Source: Streptomyces sp. NBC_00237 (GTDB lineage: Bacteria > Actinomycetota > Actinomycetes > Streptomycetales > Streptomycetaceae). From it: a DNA stretch of 64,000 nucleotides. The stretch spans positions 248,001 through 312,000 of the forward strand of contig NZ_JAPEMT010000001.1 of assembly GCF_026342435.1 (NCBI RefSeq). Reading direction: 5' to 3'. Numbering within the stretch: the first letter of the stretch is position 1; each line of letters opens with the position of its first letter. The translations under genes and the position numbers were made by a program. Of the stretch, positions 56,601-64,000 are shown in pieces. The notes beneath the pieces were generated by a model. The model worked only from the letters and a program-made list of their open reading frames with translations, did no database searches and was not told where the DNA came from.

Positions 56601-59600
56601 CGGCACTTCGCCGCGCTCGGCGGGCAGCGCAGCGACCTGCCCGGCTACCCGTTCCAGCGGCGCCGGTTCTGGCTGGAGCAGGGCACCGCCACCGACGCCA
56701 CCGGCCTCGGCCAGCTGCCCGAGGGACACCCGCTGCTCGCGGCCGTGGTCGCGGTCGGCGCCGAAGGTGTCGTCCTCACCGGACGGCTCTCCGTCCGGAC
56801 CCAGCCCTGGCTCGCCGACCACGTCATCGGCGGCCGGGTGCTGTTCCCCGGCACCGCCTTCGTCGAACTCGCCCTGCGCGCGGGCTCGCACGTCGGCGCG
56901 GCCACGCTGGAGGAGCTGACCCACGGCGCCCCGCTGGTCCTGCGCGCCGACGAGGACGTCGCCGTCCAGGTCGCCGTCGGCGAACCCGACGACACCGGCC
57001 GCCGCACGGTCACGGTGCACTCGCGCGGCGACGGCGCGGCCCCCTGGACCCAGCACGCCGCCGGCGTCCTCACCGCCACGGCCCCCGCCGAGGGCGCCGG
57101 ACTGACCGCGTGGCCCCCGGCGGGAGCCACGCCCCTCGACACCACGGGCGTCTACCCGGACCTCGCCGACCAGGGCTACGGCTACGGCCCCGCCTTCCAG
57201 GGGCTGCGGGCCGCCTGGCGGCACGGCGACGACGTCTACGCCGAGGTCGCCCTCCCCCAGGACGCCTCGGCGCACGCGGGCGAGTTCGGCCTGCACCCGG
57301 CGCTGCTCGACGCCGCCCTGCACGCCGCCGACCTGGACACCCCGCCGCGCGACGAGGTGCTGGTGCCGTTCGCCTGGACCGGCGTCACCCTGCACGCCGC
57401 GGGTGCTCCGGCCCTCCGCGTCAAGATCACCCGCAGTGGTGGCGACACCATCGCCCTGCGCCTCGCCGACGCCACCGGCGCCCCGGTGGCCGACATCGAG
57501 GGCCTGACCTCCCGCCCGGTGCCGGACGGAGAGGTCCTGTACTCCGTGCGGTGGAAGGCCCGCCCCCGACCGGAGACCACCGCGCGGCTGCGGATCGCCG
57601 TCCTGGCGGACGGGGCCGACGGCCCGATCGACGGTCTGACCGACGGCCCGATCGACGGCCCGATCGACGGCCTGATTGACGGTCTGATTGACGGCCAAGC
57701 ACCGGACGCCGTGGTGCACCGCATCCCCGGCCCGGCCGACGCGGACGCCGAAACGGCCCTCGACCACGTCCACCGGGTGCTGCGGCTGCTGCGCGCCTGG
57801 CAGACCGACGAGCGCCTCACCGACACCCGGCTCGTCGTCGTCACCCCGCCGCACAGCCCGGCCCACGCGGCCGTCCGCGGCCTGGTCCGCTCCGCCCAGG
57901 CGGAGAACCCCGGCCGGTACGTCCTCGTCGAGCACGAAGCGCTGCCCGCCGACGCCGACCTGCACGCGGTCCTCGCCACCGACGAACCCGAAGTCACCCT
58001 CACCGACGGCGGATTCGGCGTGCCGCGCCTGGCCGTACAGCCCTCGGGCGAACCCGTCCCCGCCGCCGACTGGGGCACCGTCCTCGTCACGGGTGGCACC
58101 GGCGGCCTCGGCGCGCTGGTCGCCCGCCACCTGGTCCACGCCCACGGGGTACGCGACCTGCTCCTCGTCGGCCGACGCGGCACGGCCCCCGAACTCGTCG
58201 CCGAACTCACCGCGCTCGGCGCCGAGGTGACCGTGGCCGCCTGCGACGTCGGCGACCGCGAGGCACTGCGCCGACTGCTCGCGGAACACCCCGTCGACTC
58301 CGTCGTGCACGCCGCGGGCACCGTCCGCGACGGCATCGTGGACACCCTCACCGACGAGATGGTCGACGAGGTCTTCCGGGCCAAGGCGCGGGGCGCCTGG
58401 CACCTGCACGAGCTGACCCTCGACCGGCCACTCGCGCACTTCGTGCTGTTCTCCTCCCTCTCCGCCGTCCTCGACGGCCCCGGGCAGGGCAACTACGCCG
58501 CCGCCAACGCCTACCTCGACGCCCTGGCCGAACACCGCTGTGCCCTCGGCCTGCCCGCCACCGCCCTCGGGTGGGGCCTGTGGGACACCGACAGCGGCAT
58601 GGGGGCCGCACTGGACGGACCGGCCCGCGAACGCATCGCCGCCTACGGCATCCCCGGTCTGTCCGCCGAACGCTCCCTGGAACTGTTCGACGCCGCCCTG
58701 CGCTCCCGCGCGCCCCGCCTGGTGCCGGTGGAGCTGGACGCCGCCGCCGTACGCCGCCGCCCCGACGGCATACCGCCGTTGCTGACCGGCCTCGTCCGCC
58801 CCGTCACCCGCCGCGCCTCGGCGGCCACCGCCACCCCGGCCGCCCCGGGCGGCCACCTGACCGCACTGCCCGCCGCCGACCGCGACCGGGCCCTCCTCGA
58901 ACTCGTCAGGACCGAGGTCGCGGCCGTCCTGAGGCACGACGGACCCTCCGCGATCGACCCCGGCCGCGCCTTCACCGAGCTGGGCTTCGACTCGCTCGCC
59001 GCCGTCGAACTGCGCAACCGGCTCAACACCGTCACCGGGCTGCGGCTGCCCGCCACCCTCGTCTTCGACCACCCCTCCTCCCGCGCCCTCGCCGACCACA
59101 TCCGCGCCACCCTCTTCGGCGCCGCCCCGGCCGAGAGCGCCGTCCCCGCCACCCGCACCGCGACCGACGACGACCCGATCGTCATCGTCGGCATGGGCTG
59201 CCGCTACCCCGGCGGGGTCCGCTCCCCGGAGGACCTGTGGCGGCTCGTCGCCGACGGCGTCGACGCGGTCGGCGACTTCCCGGCCGACCGGGGCTGGGAC
59301 ACCGAGGCGCTGTACGACCCGGAGCCCGGCACCCCCGGCCGCACCTACGCCAAGGAGGGCGCCTTCCTGTACGACGCGGCCGAGTTCGACGCCGGGTTCT
59401 TCGGCATCAGCCCCCGCGAGGCCACCGCCATGGACCCGCAGCAGCGGCTCCTCCTGGAGGTGTCCTGGGAAGCCCTGGAACGCGCCGCCATCGACCCGCA
59501 CCGGCTGCGCGGCTCCCGTACCGGCGTCTTCGCGGGCGTCATGTACCACGACTACGGCAGCTGGCTGTCCGAGGTCCCCGAAGACCTCGCCGCCTACCTC

Positions 59601-62600
59601 GGCAACGGCAGCCTCGGCAGCGTCGTCTCCGGACGGGTCGCCTACGCCCTCGGCCTGGAAGGGCCCGCGGTCACCGTCGACACCGCCTGCTCCTCCTCCC
59701 TGGTCACCCTGCACCTGGCCGCCCAGGCCCTGCGGCAGGGCGAGTGCGATCTCGCGCTCGTCGGCGGCGTCACCGTGATGTCGACGCCGGACACCTTCGT
59801 CGACTTCGCCCGTCAGCGCGGACTGGCCGCCGACGGCCGCTGCAAGTCCTTCGCCGCCTCGGCCGACGGCACCGGCTGGGGCGAGGGCGCCGGAATGATC
59901 CTCGTGGAGCGGCTCTCCGACGCACGCCGCAACGGCCACCACGTCCTGGCCGTACTGCGCGGCTCCGCCGTCAACTCCGACGGCGCCTCCAACGGGCTCA
60001 CCGCCCCCAACGGCCCCTCCCAGCAGCGCGTCATCCGCGCCGCACTGACCGCAGCCGGACTCACCCCGGCCGACGTCGACGCCGTCGAGGCGCACGGCAC
60101 CGGCACCACTCTCGGCGACCCGATCGAGGCCCAGGCGCTGCTCGCCGCCTACGGCCAGGACCGCGACGAACCGCTGTGGCTGGGCTCCGTCAAGTCCAAC
60201 ATGGGGCACACCCAGGCCGCCGCAGGAGTCGCCGGCGTCATCAAGATGGTGATGGCGATGCGGCACGGCACCCTGCCGAAGACCCTGCACGTCGACGCAC
60301 CCTCCGACCAGGTCGACTGGAGCGCCGGTGCCGTACGGCTCCTCACCGAGCAGCGCCCCTGGCGGACGCCGGAGAGGCCGCGCCGCGCCGCCGTCTCGTC
60401 CTTCGGGATCAGCGGCACCAACGCCCACGTGATCCTGGAGGAGTTCACCGCGCCCGAGCTCCCGCAGACGGACCCCGCCACCGCCCCGCCGGTGCTCGCC
60501 CTGCCCGTCTCCGCCCGCTCGCCCGAGGCGCTGCGCGGCCAGGCCCGCCGTCTCCTCGGCCTCACCGGCGCCGCACCCGCCGACCTCGGTCTCGCCCTCT
60601 CCACCACCCGGGGCAACCACCCCCACCGGGCCGTCCTCCTGACGACCGGCGACGACCAGACGGCCACCGCGCTGGACGCCCTGTCCCGGGGCGCCGAGGC
60701 ACCGGGGCTGCTCGTCACCGGCACCGGCACCGACGGCAGCCTGGCCTACCTGTTCTCCGGGCAGGGCGCCCAGCGGCCCGGCATGGGCCGCGACTGGTAC
60801 GACGCCTTCCCCGTCTACGCCGAGCACTTCGACCGGACCGCCGCACTCTTCGACAAGCACCTCGAACGGCCCCTGGCCGAGGTCGTCCTCGACGAGGACG
60901 CGAAGACCCTGGAGCAGACCGCCTACACCCAGGCCGCCCTGTTCACCACCCAGGTCGCCCTGTACCGGCTCCTGGAGTCCTTCGGACTGCGCCCGGACTG
61001 GCTCGCCGGGCACTCCGTCGGCGAGTTCGCCGCCGCGCACGTCGCGGGCGTCTGGTCGCTGGAGGACGCCGTCACCGTGGTCGCCGCCCGGGGCCGGCTC
61101 ATGCAGGCGCTGCCCGAGGGCGGCGCCATGATCGCCGTACAGGCGTCCGAGGACGAGGTGACGCCGCACCTCGACGAACGGTGCGCCGTCGCCGCGGTCA
61201 ACGGCCCCCGCGCGGTGGTCGTCTCCGGCGACGAGGACGCCGTCACCGAGGTCGCCGCCCACTTCAGGACCACGCGCAGGCTGCGGGTCTCGCACGCCTT
61301 CCACTCGCCGCGCATGGAGCCCATGCTCGCCGCGTTCGCGGCGGTCATGGACTCCGTCGTGGCCGGGGAACCGGCCGTGCCGATCGTCTCCACCCTCACC
61401 GGGGCCCCGGCCACCCCGGCCGAACTCGGTTCCACCGACTACTGGGTACGGCACGTGCGGCAGACCGTGCGCTTCGCCGACGCCGTCGCCACCCTGGCCG
61501 CCAAGGGGGCCGGCACCTTCCTCGAACTCGGCGCCGCACCCGTCCTCACCGCCATGGGCCCCGACTGCCTGCCCGACGCCTTCGACACCTCAGACGCCTC
61601 CGGTGCCTCAGACGCCTCCGGTGCCTACGACGTCTCCGGCGTCTCCGGCGCCGACGACACCGCCTTCGTCTCCACCGCCCGCAAGGACACCGCCCAGCTG
61701 CCCGGCCTGCTCGCCGCCCTGGCCACCGTCCACACCCGGGGTTTCGACGTCGACTGGGCCGTCCTGTACGCGACGTACGCGGGCCGCCCCGTCGACCTGC
61801 CGACCTATTCCTTCGACCACCACCGGTACTGGCTGCCCACCGCCCCGGTCGCCGTCGGCGACGCCGAGGGCCACGGGCTCGCCGCCACCGGCCACCCGCT
61901 GGTGAGCGCCCACCTGGAACTGCCCGAGGACGCCGGACTGCTGCTCACCGGCCGGATCTCCACCGCCACCCACCCGGTCCTCGCGGAGCACGCCGTACTG
62001 GGCACGGTCCTGGTGCCCGGCGCCGCCCTGATCGACCTGGCCCTGTACGCGGGCCGCCTCACCGGCCGCCCCACCGTCGAGGAACTGACCCTCCAGGCCC
62101 CGCTGGTGCTGCCCGCCGACACAGCGGTACGCCTCCAGGTCGCCGCCCGCCCCGACGGCACCGTCGAGATCCACTCACGCGCCGAGAACGCCCCGGCCGA
62201 CGAGGGCTGGACCCGGCACGCCACCGGCACCCTCACCGACGCCGCACCCGTCCCCCCGGCCGCCCCCGGCACCTGGCCCCCGCCCGGTGCCACCGCGCTC
62301 GACGTCACCGGCCTCTACCCGCGCATGCACGCCGAGGGCTACGACTACGGCCCCGTCTTCCGAGGCGTACGAGCCGCCTGGCGGGACGGCGACACGCTGC
62401 TCGCCGAGCTCGAACTGCCCGCCGAGGCACGGCAGGACGCCGCCGGGCACTCCCTGCACCCGGCGCTGCTCGACTCCGCCCTGCACACCACGTCCCTGCT
62501 GGACGGCGACCCGGGGACCGACGACCCGTCCCGGGGGATCGCGCTGCCCTTCGCCTGGACCGGGGTCTCCCTGCACGCCCAGGGCGGCATCGCGGCCCGG

Positions 62601-64000
62601 GTCCGCGTCACCCCCGGCCCCGACGGCACCCGCATCGAACTCGCGGACACCGGGGGAAACCCCCTCGCCACCGTCGAGTCCTACGTCACCCGCCCCGTCT
62701 CCGCCGACCGGCTCACCCGACAGCAGCGCCACCTCTACACCGTCACCGACGAGGCACTGCCCGAAGCCGCAGGACGCTCCGACCGCCGCACCTGGGCGGT
62801 CCTCGGCGACGACGGCCTCGGCCTCGGCGCCCCGCTGCACGCCGGCCTGGACGCACTCGGCGCCACCGTGCCCGACGTGGTGATCCTGCCCGTCACCGCA
62901 CCGCACACCGAGGGCGACCGGCTGCCCGGCGTCGTACGCGCCGTCCTGGACCGCACGCTGGAGACCCTCCAGGCATGGTCCGCCGGTGACCGCTACGCCG
63001 GATCGACGCTCCTGGTCCTCACCGGGGGCACCCTCGCCGACGCCGCCGTGCACGGGCTGGTGCGGGCCGCGCAGGCCGAGGACCCCGGCCGCATCGTCCT
63101 CGTCGGCCGGGACGCACCCGACGCACCCGTCCCCGACCGGTCCGCGATGGCCGCACTGCTCGACTCGGGGGAACCGGAGATCCGCTGGCGCGACGGCCGC
63201 GCGCACGCACCCCGTCTGGTCCGCGCCGAGGAGCCCGGCTCCGCCCCGCAGGACTGGGGCACCGTCCTCGTCACCGGCGGCACCGGCGGCCTCGGCGCTC
63301 TCGTGGCCCGCCACCTGGCCACCCGGCACGGCGTCACCCGCCTGGTCCTGACGAGCCGCCGAGGACCCGACGCGCCCGGCGCGGGCCGACTGCGCGCCGA
63401 CCTCCTGGAGCTGGGCGCCGAGGCCGAGATCGTCGCCTGCGACGTGGCCGACCGCGACGCGCTCGCCGCCCTGCTCACCGCACACCCCGTCGACAGCGTC
63501 GTGCACACCGCCGGTGTCCTCGACGACGGCCTCGTCACCTCCCTGACGCCGGCCCGGCTCGACACCGTCCTGCGGCCCAAGGCGGACGCGGCCTGGCACC
63601 TGCACGAACTCACCCTCGACCGGGGCCTCGCGCACTTCGTGCTGTTCTCCTCGGCCGCCGGCACCATCGACGCCTCCGGACAGGGCAACTACGCCGCGGC
63701 CAACGTCTTCCTCGACGCCCTGGCCGCCCACCGCGCCGCACTCGGCCTGCCCGCCACGTCCCTCGCCTGGGGCCTGTGGTCCGGCGGCGGCATGGGCGCC
63801 GCCCTCGACCCCGCCGAGGTCCAGCGCATCGAACGCTCCGGCATCGGAGCGCTCGACCCCGACGAGGGCCTCGGCCTCTTCGACGCCTCCGTGACGTCCG
63901 CCGGCCCCGCCCTGGTGCCCGTACGACTGGACACCGCGGCCCTGCGCCGGCGCGGCGACGACCTCCCGGCCGTACTGCGCACCCTGGCGGGCGTCACCGC
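53658..64000 (+). CDS. Type I PKS with loading ACP and at least two modules (runs off right edge)
   Basis: First protein of the line; 3447 residues are visible and the frame stays open at 64000. The loading didomain is reduced to an ACP (S71 in [11 protein letters not shown]), the expected acceptor of the VinK-delivered aminoacyl starter. Module 1: KS C305 in DTACSAS (a true condensing Cys, not KSQ), AT S755 with HAFH at 852 (malonyl), DH H1055, KR from 1473 with VRDG and Y1613, ACP S1779. Module 2: KS C2011, AT S2453 with HAFH at 2546 (malonyl), DH H2778, KR from 3201 with LDDG and Y3345; its ACP lies beyond the edge. Both modules should leave double bonds. Two linkers hold tandem repeats. 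GTG 53658 has GAGG upstream; ATG 53685 with GTGGAG is a good alternative. Confidence 0.93.
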   Translation, partial: MSAESGDALMNGPGSDSALARRLATAVPSQHRRLVTELVRTAVAEAIEAARPGTVDVIEAGTSFAALGLDSLAAVDLHRRLVERTGLDLPVGVAYDCPTVHDLAARLLTEAEGRVAEHAGTSGEPSGEPSADEPIAVVGIGCRFPGGISSPADLWQLLADGGDVLSGFPQDRGWDLAALYDEDPEVPGSTYVRSGGFLDTATAFDAEFFGISPREALGMDPQQRLVLETSWQALEDAGIDPTGLRGSAAGVFFGAEVQEYGPRLHDAPDGMDAYLLAGNASSVISGRVAYVLGTEGPAVTVDTACSASLVAVHLACRSLRQGESSLALAGGVAVMGGPGVFTAFSRQRGLAPDGRCKPFADAADGTGFAEGVGVLVLERLSEARRNGHRVLAVVRGSAVNQDGASNGLTAPNGMSQQRLIRRALHDAGLAPADVDVVEAHGTGTRLGDPIEATALLATYGQDRPADAPLLLGSVKSNLGHTQAAAGVAGMIKTISAMRHGQVPATLHVDEPTAHVNWSSGAVELVTELRPWPKSDRVRRAGVSSFGVSGTNAHIILEQPEPDPESAATVADTRPALPAGTPLPFALSARGEAALRARAADLLPLADTVEPLDLAHSLATTRAALPERAVLVAADRDELRAALSELASGATPLGGRADGELGFLFTGQGSQRIGMGRELAAAYPVFDDALDAACAHFDLQLARPLKDVLFAEPGTPDAELLHRTEYAQPALFAVEVALFRLLESWGLTPDQLAGHSVGEIAAAHAAGVLTLQDATILVAARGRLMQRLPEGGAMIAVRATEDEVAPLLTPDTGIAAVNGPAAVVVSGGATAVEAIAAELAARGHDTKRLRVSHAFHSPLMEPMLAEFRRVVHVLDYAPPKLPVVSTVTGEPVTSELCDPEYWVEHVRARVRFHDALRTLVDGGVRTFLEIGPDAVLSAMGPDSTDEPAAVFLPVLRRDRPEAREAVGALAAAHARGVPVDWQRHFAALGGQRSDLPGYPFQRRRFWLEQGTATDATGLGQLPEGHPLLAAVVAVGAEGVVLTGRLSVRTQPWLADHVIGGRVLFPGTAFVELALRAGSHVGAATLEELTHGAPLVLRADEDVAVQVAVGEPDDTGRRTVTVHSRGDGAAPWTQHAAGVLTATAPAEGAGLTAWPPAGATPLDTTGVYPDLADQGYGYGPAFQGLRAAWRHGDDVYAEVALPQDASAHAGEFGLHPALLDAALHAADLDTPPRDEVLVPFAWTGVTLHAAGAPALRVKITRSGGDTIALRLADATGAPVADIEGLTSRPVPDGEVLYSVRWKARPRPETTARLRIAVLADGADGPIDGLTDGPIDGPIDGLIDGLIDGQAPDAVVHRIPGPADADAETALDHVHRVLRLLRAWQTDERLTDTRLVVVTPPHSPAHAAVRGLVRSAQAENPGRYVLVEHEALPADADLHAVLATDEPEVTLTDGGFGVPRLAVQPSGEPVPAADWGTVLVTGGTGGLGALVARHLVHAHGVRDLLLVGRRGTAPELVAELTALGAEVTVAACDVGDREALRRLLAEHPVDSVVHAAGTVRDGIVDTLTDEMVDEVFRAKARGAWHLHELTLDRPLAHFVLFSSLSAVLDGPGQGNYAAANAYLDALAEHRCALGLPATALGWGLWDTDSGMGAALDGPARERIAAYGIPGLSAERSLELFDAALRSRAPRLVPVELDAAAVRRRPDGIPPLLTGLVRPVTRRASAATATPAAPGGHLTALPAADRDRALLELVRTEVAAVLRHDGPSAIDPGRAFTELGFDSLAAVELRNRLNTVTGLRLPATLVFDHPSSRALADHIRATLFGAAPAESAVPATRTATDDDPIVIVGMGCRYPGGVRSPEDLWRLVADGVDAVGDFPADRGWDTEALYDPEPGTPGRTYAKEGAFLYDAAEFDAGFFGISPREATAMDPQQRLLLEVSWEALERAAIDPHRLRGSRTGVFAGVMYHDYGSWLSEVPEDLAAYLGNGSLGSVVSGRVAYALGLEGPAVTVDTACSSSLVTLHLAAQALRQGECDLALVGGVTVMSTPDTFVDFARQRGLAADGRCKSFAASADGTGWGEGAGMILVERLSDARRNGHHVLAVLRGSAVNSDGASNGLTAPNGPSQQRVIRAALTAAGLTPADVDAVEAHGTGTTLGDPIEAQALLAAYGQDRDEPLWLGSVKSNMGHTQAAAGVAGVIKMVMAMRHGTLPKTLHVDAPSDQVDWSAGAVRLLTEQRPWRTPERPRRAAVSSFGISGTNAHVILEEFTAPELPQTDPATAPPVLALPVSARSPEALRGQARRLLGLTGAAPADLGLALSTTRGNHPHRAVLLTTGDDQTATALDALSRGAEAPGLLVTGTGTDGSLAYLFSGQGAQRPGMGRDWYDAFPVYAEHFDRTAALFDKHLERPLAEVVLDEDAKTLEQTAYTQAALFTTQVALYRLLESFGLRPDWLAGHSVGEFAAAHVAGVWSLEDAVTVVAARGRLMQALPEGGAMIAVQASEDEVTPHLDERCAVAAVNGPRAVVVSGDEDAVTEVAAHFRTTRRLRVSHAFHSPRMEPMLAAFAAVMDSVVAGEPAVPIVSTLTGAPATPAELGSTDYWVRHVRQTVRFADAVATLAAKGAGTFLELGAAPVLTAMGPDCLPDAFDTSDASGASDASGAYDVSGVSGADDTAFVSTARKDTAQLPGLLAALATVHTRGFDVDWAVLYATYAGRPVDLPTYSFDHHRYWLPTAPVAVGDAEGHGLAATGHPLVSAHLELPEDAGLLLTGRISTATHPVLAEHAVLGTVLVPGAALIDLALYAGRLTGRPTVEELTLQAPLVLPADTAVRLQVAARPDGTVEIHSRAENAPADEGWTRHATGTLTDAAPVPPAAPGTWPPPGATALDVTGLYPRMHAEGYDYGPVFRGVRAAWRDGDTLLAELELPAEARQDAAGHSLHPALLDSALHTTSLLDGDPGTDDPSRGIALPFAWTGVSLHAQGGIAARVRVTPGPDGTRIELADTGGNPLATVESYVTRPVSADRLTRQQRHLYTVTDEALPEAAGRSDRRTWAVLGDDGLGLGAPLHAGLDALGATVPDVVILPVTAPHTEGDRLPGVVRAVLDRTLETLQAWSAGDRYAGSTLLVLTGGTLADAAVHGLVRAAQAEDPGRIVLVGRDAPDAPVPDRSAMAALLDSGEPEIRWRDGRAHAPRLVRAEEPGSAPQDWGTVLVTGGTGGLGALVARHLATRHGVTRLVLTSRRGPDAPGAGRLRADLLELGAEAEIVACDVADRDALAALLTAHPVDSVVHTAGVLDDGLVTSLTPARLDTVLRPKADAAWHLHELTLDRGLAHFVLFSSAAGTIDASGQGNYAAANVFLDALAAHRAALGLPATSLAWGLWSGGGMGAALDPAEVQRIERSGIGALDPDEGLGLFDASVTSAGPALVPVRLDTAALRRRGDDLPAVLRTLAGVT
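57618..57695 (+). repeat. 12-bp in-frame tandem repeats in the module 1 DH-KR linker
   Basis: Six 12-bp units plus half a unit (GACGGCCCGATC type) encode DG(P/L)(I/T) repeats in the structural region before the KR of the first-acting PKS. Confidence 0.85.
61584..61646 (+). repeat. 18-bp in-frame tandem repeats after the module 2 AT
   Basis: Three 18-bp units preceded by a half unit encode D(A/V)SG(A/V)(S/Y) repeats in the C-terminal part of the AT region of module 2. Confidence 0.8.

Overview
High-GC actinobacterial chromosome, almost certainly Streptomyces. The left edge is conserved, origin-proximal core: the 3' part of gyrA, a DUF3566 membrane protein, tRNA-Ile(GAT), a DLW-39-type micropeptide, a perfect ParB-binding parS site, a helix-turn-helix protein and tRNA-Ala(TGC). 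Directly after the tRNA-Ala terminator a type I polyketide synthase (PKS) cluster begins at about 4.8 kb and runs off the right edge.

The cluster has the hallmarks of a beta-amino-acid-primed macrolactam (vicenistatin-type). Four PKS genes (4964-34725) carry the late modules: KS-AT-DH-KR-ACP; KS-AT-KR-ACP; three KS-AT-DH-KR-ACP modules, the middle one with a methylmalonyl-type AT; and KS-AT-ACP-TE. A fifth PKS gene (53658 to beyond 64000) starts with a free-standing loading ACP followed by two KS-AT-DH-KR modules, so it is the first protein of the line. No enoylreductase domain is present anywhere in the window, so the product should be a polyene.

Between the two PKS blocks lie: a PqqD/RRE-like small protein; a MacB-type ABC transporter (ATPase plus FtsX-like permease) followed by a two-component pair; a type II thioesterase next to a 261-bp MITE; two tandem cytochrome P450s with a 3Fe-4S ferredoxin on the minus strand; and, divergently, the starter-unit operon. 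That operon encodes an aminopeptidase (VinJ-like), an acyltransferase (VinK-like), a discrete ACP (VinL-like), a fused double adenylation protein (VinM-like plus VinN-like), a PLP decarboxylase (VinO-like) and glutamate mutase S and E (VinH/VinI-like). By analogy with vicenistatin, glutamate becomes 3-methylaspartate, is loaded on the ACP, decarboxylated to 3-aminoisobutyryl-ACP, capped with alanine, moved to the PKS loading ACP, and uncapped by the peptidase.

Five cluster promoters share one architecture: two CTAGGGG-like heptads with 10-bp periodicity, then 23-24 bp to a TAGCGT-like -10 box. This predicts one pathway activator, whose gene is not in the window, controlling the PKS, starter, P450 and thioesterase units. 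TTA (bldA-dependent) codons occur in the glutamate mutase S gene and in the ABC permease. Short in-frame tandem repeats recur in PKS linkers. The product cannot be named from this window; a polyene macrolactam with an amino-acid-derived starter and a 3-keto amide end is the best prediction.
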